From Deltaproteobacteria bacterium (lineage in GTDB: Bacteria > Desulfobacterota_B > Binatia > UBA9968), in contig JAUXIP010000030.1 of the NCBI GenBank assembly GCA_030620935.1, positions 1-11,695 of the forward strand: DNA of 11,695 bases, in the 5' to 3' direction. How positions within the stretch are numbered: the stretch's first letter is position 1; each line of letters opens with the position of its first letter. The translations under genes and the position numbers were made by a program. Positions 6,971-11,695 of this stretch are shown here, one piece after another. The notes under the pieces are model-generated. The model saw nothing but the letters and a program-made list of their open reading frames with translations. It did not search any database and was not told where the DNA came from.

Positions 6971-7849
6971 ATGCCGAAAGAAGTCGAACAACTCATCACC
7001 GAAGCGCGCGAGGGTAGAATCGGCCGCCGGGAATTCATCGGCCAAGTAGCGACGTTACTGGGGAGTGCGGCCTTAGCCACTGTCCTCTTCGATGCCGCGG
7101 TGGAGACAAAGGCCGAAGGTGCCATGGTTGCCGCGGATGATCCTGATCTCGAATCTGGGTGGAAGGATACCCCGGCCAAGGATTACACGGCATTTTTCTA
7201 TCAGTCTAAGCCGAAAGGATCCGGTCCATTTCCCGGACTGGTCGTACTTTCGGAGAATCGTGGAGTCGAGGATCATATTCAGGACGTCACCAGGCGCTTT
7301 GCCAAAGAGGGTTATTTTGCGGTAGCCCCGGATGCGATCTCCCGCTTTGGGGGCATCCAGGAGATGGGCAAGGAAGCGGCCATGGGAATGGTTTCCGGGC
7401 TGAGAGCAGATATATCACTGGATGTCATTAGGACAACCTTTAACCACATCCAAAAGTCCAAAGAAGTTTTGCCCAATCGTATCGGAATCGTCGGCTTTTG
7501 TTGGGGCGGACGCACTGCTCTTCTCACCGCGACCAAAATTCCCGACCTCGCGGCCTGTGTTCTTTATTATGGAAGGAGTCCTAATCCCTTGTCGAAAGTG
7601 GAAACGATTCAGGCCCCGGTCTTGGGACACTATGGAGGCCTGGATCCGGGAATCACAAAGAAAGTTCCCGATTTGAAAAAGGCCATGGACCAATATGGAA
7701 AGAGTTACGAGTCCCATGTTTACGAAGGGGCCAAGCACGCCTTTAATAACGAGACTCGGCCGGATCGGTATAATGCAGATGCGGCTAAAAAGGCTTGGAT
7801 GAGAACACTGGCCTTTTTCGAAAAACATTTGAAAAAACCTCAAGCCTAG
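6971..7849 (+). CDS. Tat-exported dienelactone hydrolase family protein
   Basis: A 292-residue alpha/beta hydrolase. The front carries a twin-arginine signal: GRRREFIG-type RREFIGQ (19-25) followed by a hydrophobic stretch (26-40), so the enzyme is probably exported folded to the periplasm, with cleavage possibly near residue 48. The mature part has the dienelactone hydrolase pattern: SENRGV (94-99, Glu95 in the position that interacts with the nucleophile), nucleophile Cys177 in GFCWGG, Asp225 in YGGLDPGI, and His256 in GAKHAFNN. The family cleaves dienelactone or other small esters and lactones; the true substrate here is unknown. ATG 6971 is chosen over the TTG at 6965 because GGGAGG (6958-6963) then sits seven bases upstream. 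The gene is monocistronic, with its own promoter at 6828 and terminator at 7865. Confidence 0.9.
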   Translation: MPKEVEQLITEAREGRIGRREFIGQVATLLGSAALATVLFDAAVETKAEGAMVAADDPDLESGWKDTPAKDYTAFFYQSKPKGSGPFPGLVVLSENRGVEDHIQDVTRRFAKEGYFAVAPDAISRFGGIQEMGKEAAMGMVSGLRADISLDVIRTTFNHIQKSKEVLPNRIGIVGFCWGGRTALLTATKIPDLAACVLYYGRSPNPLSKVETIQAPVLGHYGGLDPGITKKVPDLKKAMDQYGKSYESHVYEGAKHAFNNETRPDRYNADAAKKAWMRTLAFFEKHLKKPQA

Positions 7850-7864
7850 GCTGAAAAATCACCA

Positions 7865-7903
7865 CCCCGGGCCATTGAGCCGTTATCAATGGCTCGGGGT
7901 TTT
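7865..7903 (+). terminator. Rho-independent terminator after the hydrolase gene
   Basis: CCCCGGGCCATTGA (7865-7878) and TCAATGGCTCGGGG (7886-7899) form a 14-bp stem with one G-U pair and a 7-base loop, followed at once by TTTT. It lies 16 bases past the hydrolase stop codon. Confidence 0.9.
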
Positions 7904-8011
7904 GTCGTTTCCACCTCCGTTCCTGCCTCGGTCCCACCTCTCTTCACGACAGCTTTCTTGGATCAGCACTCCCTCTAGCCTTTAAAACTTTTTTATCTTC
8001 CCAACCGTCGG

Positions 8012-8030
8012 TTCTATTGGTCTAATAGAA
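8012..8030 (+). promoter_or_regulatory. Inverted repeat directly before the ribosome-binding site of the small membrane protein
   Basis: TTCTATT (8012-8018) and AATAGAA (8024-8030) are perfect 7-bp arms around GGTCT. The second arm ends one base before the AGGAGGT Shine-Dalgarno sequence (8032-8038). As DNA it could be an operator; as RNA, a hairpin beside the ribosome-binding site. No clear sigma-70 promoter is visible nearby. Confidence 0.4.
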
Positions 8031-8043
8031 TAGGAGGTGTCAT

Positions 8044-8385
8044 ATGCCGGAGCAGATATCCAAGTATCCGGAGGTCACCCTCAAGGTCCTCAAGGGGGCA
8101 GGGGCGCGGTGCGGTGAGGGACTCGAGCAAAAGATTCTCACCCGATGTCCCGAGGAACGGTTCTGTTCTCTCCCCACAGGTGAAATTTGTGTTTACGGCG
8201 TAGGTGAAATTTCGCAAATGACACAGATCACAAGCCGAGAGCTGGCTCATGCGATCGGTCTAGGTGGTCAACCGCCTTCAATGACTGCAAGACCGCTCAC
8301 GACCTTTGAGGTAGCTATTTTGGCAATGGTTTTTATCGTGGGTTTGCTGCTCGGGAGACGCTGGGCCGGCTTAAAGAAGCAGTAA
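8044..8385 (+). CDS. Small conserved-looking protein with four cysteines and a C-terminal membrane anchor
   Basis: A 113-residue protein of unknown function. Residues 1-85 are soluble and hold all four cysteines (23, 35, 41 and 49). Their spacing could suit a metal site or disulfides, but matches no motif I can name. Residues about 88-104 form one hydrophobic helix (VAILAMVFIVGLLLG), followed by RRWAGLKKQ. The basic tail suggests the C-terminus stays in the cytoplasm with the N-terminal part outside, although no N-terminal signal is seen; a tail-anchored orientation is the alternative. A very good AGGAGGT (8032-8038) precedes the ATG, supporting a real gene. The beginning (PEVTLKVLKGAGARCGEG) feels familiar from hypothetical proteins of environmental bacteria, but I cannot assign a function. 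It converges on thrC with a 37-base gap. An 11-base repeat (8178-8188, 8202-8212) lies in frame inside it. Confidence 0.75.
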   Translation: MPEQISKYPEVTLKVLKGAGARCGEGLEQKILTRCPEERFCSLPTGEICVYGVGEISQMTQITSRELAHAIGLGGQPPSMTARPLTTFEVAILAMVFIVGLLLGRRWAGLKKQ

Positions 8386-8422
8386 GATGTGAGGAAGGCG
8401 TTCTTGGTCCAGCGCGAATCCT

Positions 8423-9769
8423 CTACGGCTCCAGGAGGCGCATGCGCTCGACGTGGTGCGAGATCGCATCGGTGATCTGCTTGGTGTTGGCGCTCAACTC
8501 CACCGGGCGGTTCTGGTACCTCGATTGAATCCCCGGGAGCGTCCCTGAGTGATAGGCAATCTTCTGCTCGGCGAATTTGAGGCCGTGCGCGGTTGAGATG
8601 ACCACAACCCGCTCCTGTGAGCGGATGATCTTTCGCTCGGCAAGCTTACGTAGAGCGGCCAGCGCCACCCCAGTGTGAGGACAGTTGAACATACCAGTCC
8701 GGTCGGCCCGAGCGGTTTCGTCGCTTAGCTCACGCTCTGAAGCCTGCTCAACCACACCGTCGAAGCGCTGCAAGGTCCGAATGGCCCTACGAATACTCAC
8801 GGGATTCCCAATCTGGATTGCGCTCGCGAGTGTTTTCCGCGCGGTCACCGGTTCGAAGTGCTCGAAATTGTTCAAGTACGCGAGATAGAATGGATTGGCG
8901 TTCTTGGCCTGCGCCACGCAAATGCGCGGCAACTTCGAGATCAAACCCAGATCGCGCATCATCAGGAAGCCGCTGCCGAGCGCGCTGACGTTTCCGAGGT
9001 TGCCGCCGGGCATGACGATCCAGTCCGGAACCTCCCAGTCGAACTGCTGCACGATCTCAATCGCAGCGGTCTTTTGCCCTTCGATTCTCAGGCTGTTCAT
9101 CGAATTCGCCAAGTAAATGTTTTTATGCTTCGTGATCTCTTTGACGGTGGCCATGCAGCCGTCGAAGTCGGTGTCCAGGGAGAGCACCAGGGCGCCGTTG
9201 GCGAGCGGTTGGACGAGCTGTGCAGGGGAGACCTTGTCGCGCGGCAGAAAAACGACGGTCGGAATGCCCGCGGCCGCGCCGTAAGCCGCGAGCGCCGCCG
9301 AAGTGTCGCCGGTCGAGGCGCAGGCAACGGCATCGATGGACTTGCCGTCGGCCATCATCTGCTTGACGACCGACACCAAGACGGTCATGCCGAGGTCCTT
9401 GAAGGAGCCGGTGTGAGAGGTCCCGCATTGCTTGACCCAGAGATCCTCGAGGTTAAGCTGCTTGCCGTAACGATTGGCCCAGAAAAGATTGCTGTTGCCC
9501 TCGAAGGTCGACACGATGTTCTCATTGTCGATGAAGGGGACGACCCATTCCTTTTTCGCCCATACGCCCGAACCGTAAGGGTAGAGATTCTGGCGGCAGC
9601 GCTCGTCGAACAGCTTGATCCAGTCCGCCGGGGCCTTTGTCTTAAGGGCGTCCATATCATGTCGCACCTCGAGCAGGTCACCGCACGACGGGCATTGGTA
9701 GATGACCTCGAATAGGCTGAATTGGCCCGAGCAGCCGTTGATGCACTGAAACCACGCCTTATAACTCAT
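8423..9769 (-). CDS. thrC: Threonine synthase
   Basis: A 448-residue PLP enzyme of fold type II that converts O-phosphohomoserine to threonine and phosphate, the last step of threonine synthesis, in the cytoplasm. The N-terminus carries a zinc-ribbon-like set: Cys9, Cys13, Cys26 and Cys29 (QCPSCG). The PLP lysine is Lys124 in [10 protein letters not shown], the phosphate-binding loop is PGGNLGN (254-260), and [14 protein letters not shown] (150-163) and [13 protein letters not shown] (222-234) are typical of the family. The C-terminal half includes [10 protein letters not shown] and ISTAHGLKF. Length is normal and nothing is broken. On the minus strand GGAGAAGG precedes the ATG, and a promoter is seen at 9797-9826. 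The gene looks richer in GC than the polysaccharide genes on the left (by eye). No other threonine genes are adjacent. Confidence 0.96.
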   Translation of the reverse strand: MSYKAWFQCINGCSGQFSLFEVIYQCPSCGDLLEVRHDMDALKTKAPADWIKLFDERCRQNLYPYGSGVWAKKEWVVPFIDNENIVSTFEGNSNLFWANRYGKQLNLEDLWVKQCGTSHTGSFKDLGMTVLVSVVKQMMADGKSIDAVACASTGDTSAALAAYGAAAGIPTVVFLPRDKVSPAQLVQPLANGALVLSLDTDFDGCMATVKEITKHKNIYLANSMNSLRIEGQKTAAIEIVQQFDWEVPDWIVMPGGNLGNVSALGSGFLMMRDLGLISKLPRICVAQAKNANPFYLAYLNNFEHFEPVTARKTLASAIQIGNPVSIRRAIRTLQRFDGVVEQASERELSDETARADRTGMFNCPHTGVALAALRKLAERKIIRSQERVVVISTAHGLKFAEQKIAYHSGTLPGIQSRYQNRPVELSANTKQITDAISHHVERMRLLEP

Positions 9770-9796
9770 CGCAAAAAACCTTCTCCATTCAAATAA

Positions 9797-9826
9797 AGAC
9801 TATCCGACAACTTTGAACCGTGTCAA
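9797..9826 (-). promoter_or_regulatory. Probable sigma-70 promoter of thrC
   Basis: On the minus strand a perfect TTGACA (9826-9821) is followed after 18 bases by TAGTCT (9802-9797), a three-of-six -10 match. The position, about 28 bases before the thrC start, is right. The -10 box is weak, so the exact hexamer is uncertain. Confidence 0.5.
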
Positions 9827-9917
9827 CACGGCAAGGCAGCCGAGAGAGAGCGGCCCGAGGGTGCCGAGATTTCGGGGAGATCTCAGGTGTCAAGACACTT
9901 ATTAACCCCTTCTTAAA

Positions 9918-10586
9918 CTAAACCTGTTCCTCGATGCACGCCCGCAGGTCGTTGCGCGGGGAGTTGACCAGGGTTGAGACCTCGTAGGCTTCCATCAAAT
10001 CGGAAGGATGGGGCTTGAGAAGGGGGCGCAATCGGGCGGCTTCCGTGATCCCAGGATCGAGCCACATCCTTTCACTCTCCGCAGCCAGGATCACCGGCAT
10101 CCGGTCGTGGATCGGACGAAGCGACTCGTTGGCATCCGTGGTGATGATGGTAAAAGACAGCAGCTCGTGGCCGTCGGGTTTGCGCCAGCTATCCCACAGC
10201 CCGGCAAAGCCGAAAGGATCTTCAGACTTAAGCCTGATCCGCATCGGCACTTTGCGTTTTCTCTCCTTCCGCCACTCATAAAATCCGTCCGCCAGAACCA
10301 CGCAGCGCCGCTTCCCGATCAGCCGCTTGAAGCTCGGCTTTTCCGCCAGGGTCTCGGCCCGCGCGTTGATCATCCTGTTGCCGATCGCCGGGTCCTTCGC
10401 CCATGACGGTACCAGCCCCCACTGCATCATCGTAAGACTTCGCGTACCCTCCCAATTGAAAACCACCGTCACCTCCTGGCCCGGAGAGATGTTGTAGCGC
10501 GGGCGAAACAGCGGGATGTCGTGGTCGAGGTCAAAGCGAATCCTGATCTCACGGAATTCTTTCGCGTAGGTAAATCTGCCGCACAT
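9918..10586 (-). CDS. yedK: SRAP-family protein (YedK/HMCES), abasic-site DNA-protein crosslinker
   Basis: A 222-residue SOS-response-associated peptidase family member. These proteins bind abasic sites in single-stranded DNA and form a stable thiazolidine link through the N-terminal cysteine, shielding the lesion. Key residues are present: Cys2 (MCGRFTY, exposed after Met removal), Asn32 in RYNISPGQ, Asn74 and Glu78 in INARAET, Glu104 in GFYEW, and His160 in HDRMPVIL. This matches the active-site spacing known for E. coli YedK. Length is normal. No strong Shine-Dalgarno is visible before the ATG, and a TAGAAT hexamer lies very close to the start, so a short leader is possible. It stands alone, 148 bases upstream of thrC, with no sign of joint function. 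No SOS box was recognised. Confidence 0.94.
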   Translation of the reverse strand: MCGRFTYAKEFREIRIRFDLDHDIPLFRPRYNISPGQEVTVVFNWEGTRSLTMMQWGLVPSWAKDPAIGNRMINARAETLAEKPSFKRLIGKRRCVVLADGFYEWRKERKRKVPMRIRLKSEDPFGFAGLWDSWRKPDGHELLSFTIITTDANESLRPIHDRMPVILAAESERMWLDPGITEAARLRPLLKPHPSDLMEAYEVSTLVNSPRNDLRACIEEQV

Positions 10587-10955
10587 GGAAGTTATTCTAC
10601 CGTGTTTGTCCCTTGCTGCTTTTGTGGTCGCGGTCCATGAGGATTCTACTGGAATTTCGGCTTTCGTGACAAGAGGCAGTCACACCCTCGTCTTCAAATC
10701 AACGACGACAATCTCAACAATGTTTCGTTCTTCCTTTGCCGGCAAGGTCCCGGATGCTTCAGTTGTACCGTATCCTGGTCTCCGGCAAAGCCCACACCCT
10801 GCCGGATGACATCGAATAAGCATAGGATAGCTACTTCCGGTACCGCCCCCGCGGGCACCTCGTTAATTACTAGTTGTCTTGAGTCCGGGTCCCCTGGTAG
10901 GATGCATCCGTTCCGTCCCAGCATGGCATAAGAAAGAGCAGGAAGGAGAAATACG
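10587..10955. other. Gene-poor intergenic stretch between divergent genes
   Basis: This 369-base gap separates divergently transcribed yedK and the CBS-domain gene. I recognise no gene. Open frames at 10585-10809 (plus) and 10694-11056 (minus, running into the CBS gene) lack recognisable motifs and convincing ribosome-binding sites. A possible promoter for the CBS gene is listed separately. The length could hide a degraded gene or a small RNA, but nothing specific supports either. Confidence 0.5.
10874..10903 (+). promoter_or_regulatory. Possible promoter of the CBS-domain gene
   Basis: TTGTCT (10874-10879, four of six) and TAGGAT (10898-10903, four of six) are separated by 18 bases, and lie about 50 bases before the ATG at 10956. 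This is a moderate match only. Confidence 0.35.
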
Positions 10956-11425
10956 ATGATCCGCGTTTCTGACTGGATGACGACGCCGGTCTTAAGTATT
11001 GAGGTTACGGACAGCCTAGGCCATGCCCGCCGCATTATGGCGGAGCGGCGGATCAATCAATTGCCGGTTCTCGACGATGGAAGGCTTGTCGCGATCGTGA
11101 CGGATCGCGACCTCCGTGACGCTATCCCACCAGTTTGGTGATCGATCGATCCAGGGAGATCGACACCTTCGCGGACACCTACACCGTCGAAGAGGCGATG
11201 AGCCATGGCGTGATTATTGTGGCCCCGGCAACCGCCCTCTCAACCGCGGTGAAACTGTTGCGCCGCCATCGCATCGGCGCCCTTCCGGTGCTGGATAAGG
11301 GAATGCTCGTCGGCATCCTGACTCGAAGCAATGTTCTCGACTTTGTGTTGAGCGGGAAGATTCTGACGCCGAAGCCGTCGCGAAAGAAACGGCAAAAAAA
11401 GCCTGTGAAGAGAAAACGCTCTTGA
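10956..11425 (+). pseudogene. Two-CBS-domain protein, split by a one-base frameshift
   Basis: Two reading frames together make one ordinary CBS-pair protein of about 157 residues. The first (10956-11141) gives the start and the first CBS motif: VSDWMTTPVLSIEVTDSL, INQLPVLDDGRLVAIVTDRDL. It stops at IPPVW. The second frame, from about 11135, continues with VIDRSREIDTF, then EEAMSHGVIIVAPATALSTA and IGALPVLDKGMLVGILTRSNVLDFV, ending in a lysine/arginine-rich tail. One extra T in the CAGTTTGG run (near 11133-11137) would read PPVLVIDRS and restore a single frame. A good AAGGAG site (10943-10948) precedes ATG 10956. CBS pairs bind adenine nucleotides and regulate partner proteins; stand-alone ones have unclear partners. 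Both halves look well preserved, so the break is either recent or a sequencing error. Confidence 0.85.
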
Positions 11426-11565
11426 AGTAGACAAAAGGAAGTCCACCCTACTTCTCCGGCCCCAGGATTGTCTGAATGGCCTCCATCTGGTTTTTTGTAT
11501 CTCCTGCCGCATCTGGTCGATCATGCGGCTTCTACAAGGGGGCGTTGTTTTTTGGATGGGCCAGG
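11426..11565. other. Intergenic region with a possible minus-strand gene remnant
   Basis: Downstream of the CBS gene, GAAGTAG (11424-11430) and CTACTTC (11448-11454) are 7-bp inverted arms around 17 bases, without a T-tract. The rest is covered by the possible remnant at 11448-11524. No other gene is recognised. Confidence 0.35.
11448..11524 (-). pseudogene. Possible C-terminal remnant of a coiled-coil protein, frameshifted at an A-run
   Basis: Reading the minus strand from ATG at 11524 gives MIDQMRQEIQK, then a run of six A. If the run had seven A, the frame would continue NQMEAIQTILGPEK and stop at 11448, a natural heptad-like coiled-coil ending. As written, the frame instead runs into arginine-rich sequence antisense to the CBS gene. 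No family can be named, and the piece is too short to be sure it was ever coding. Confidence 0.25.
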
Positions 11566-11605
11566 AAGGGGACGGGAGTCCTAATTCAAAGACTCGCGTC
11601 CCCTT
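11566..11605. repeat. Long hairpin resembling a REP/RAYT-associated palindrome
   Basis: AAGGGGACGGGAGTC (11566-11580) and GACTCGCGTCCCCTT (11591-11605) pair over 15 bp with one mismatch, around the loop CTAATTCAAA. No T-tract follows on either strand, so it is not a typical terminator. The GGGGACGGGAGTC wording resembles palindromes found beside IS200-like REP-associated transposases in environmental genomes (from memory). No transposase lies in the window. Confidence 0.5.
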
Positions 11606-11695
11606 TAGCCGCTTTCTAGAAGAGGACGCGGTTTTTCAGGCGAAGGTAAAAAAAAGGGATGTTAGAGGGGAGCGCCTTAATTGAAAAACAGAAAA
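11606..11695. other. AT-rich right end, no gene seen
   Basis: A weak stem CCGC (11609-11612) / GCGG (11628-11631) followed by TTTTT (11632-11636) could be a poor terminator. Otherwise the sequence is purine-rich, with an A8 run near 11648-11655, and holds no recognisable gene before the window ends. Confidence 0.25.

Noticed and set aside
8858..9715. A 285-codon open frame on the plus strand opposite thrC
   Set aside because: It is fully antisense to an intact threonine synthase with all motifs, its protein is low in family-like features, and it has no good ribosome-binding site. It is a by-product of GC-rich codon use.
9868..9898. Small inverted repeats (GAGAT/ATCTC and GTGTC-AA-GACAC) between yedK and thrC
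   Set aside because: The arms are only five bases and no T-tract follows on the minus strand, so neither a terminator nor an operator can be supported.
10585..10809. A 74-codon plus-strand frame divergent from yedK
   Set aside because: It overlaps the yedK start codon, lacks a ribosome-binding site and resembles no known protein.
10694..11056. A 120-codon minus-strand frame across the gap and the start of the CBS gene
   Set aside because: Its first third is antisense to the well-supported CBS start. No family motif or ribosome-binding site was recognised in the rest.
11125..11141. Programmed -1 ribosomal frameshifting in the CBS gene
   Set aside because: The site GTTTGG is not a good slippery heptamer, and no downstream stimulatory structure is obvious. 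A one-base loss in the T-run is simpler.
1..11695. tRNA, rRNA, CRISPR array, complete insertion sequence or phage attachment site
   Set aside because: I looked for cloverleaf-like arms, regularly spaced repeats, transposase motifs and paired terminal repeats by eye and found none that hold up.

Overview
The window looks like part of a chromosome of a mid-GC, Gram-negative, free-living bacterium. The evidence is a lipid/polysaccharide-exporter-type ABC protein, a phosphoheptose-isomerase-type (LPS heptose) gene, a nucleotide-sugar dehydrogenase, a Tat-exported hydrolase and consensus-like sigma-70 promoters. The threonine synthase type (N-terminal zinc ribbon) and the dispersed repeats at both ends remind me of Nitrospirota (Nitrospira-like) or NC10-type genomes. 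That assignment rests on memory, not a search, and is low confidence.

Layout. Positions 1-388 hold no gene. They begin with the end of a palindrome-rich repeat that runs off the left edge (about 1-105), followed by a perfect hairpin (110-128). Positions 389-4158 are a plus-strand surface-polysaccharide group: an intact ABC exporter, a truncated sedoheptulose-7-phosphate isomerase-like SIS gene, and an intact UDP-sugar 6-dehydrogenase. Their functions suggest what is left of a larger envelope polysaccharide locus. The group ends in a rho-independent terminator whose left arm overlaps the -10 region of a promoter for the next gene, a large membrane sensor histidine kinase (PDZ-like, multi-TM, GAF, HisKA, HATPase) with no response regulator beside it. 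A strong promoter (6828-6856) then drives a Tat-exported dienelactone-hydrolase-family protein, closed by a strong terminator (7865-7903). Next is a small conserved-looking membrane-anchored protein with four cysteines (8044-8385).

The minus strand then carries threonine synthase (thrC, 8423-9769, with its own promoter) and an SRAP/YedK DNA-protein crosslink protein (9918-10586). After a gene-poor 369-base gap comes a plus-strand two-CBS-domain protein broken by a one-base frameshift at a T-run (about 11133-11137). The right end has a possible remnant of a minus-strand coiled-coil gene, also apparently off by one base at an A-run, and a 15-bp-stem hairpin resembling REP/RAYT-associated palindromes.

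There is no obvious new multi-gene system. The points most worth a second look are the overlapping terminator and promoter at 4178-4240, the two single-base homopolymer frameshifts, the truncated SIS gene with a short direct repeat beside it, and the structured repeats at both edges.
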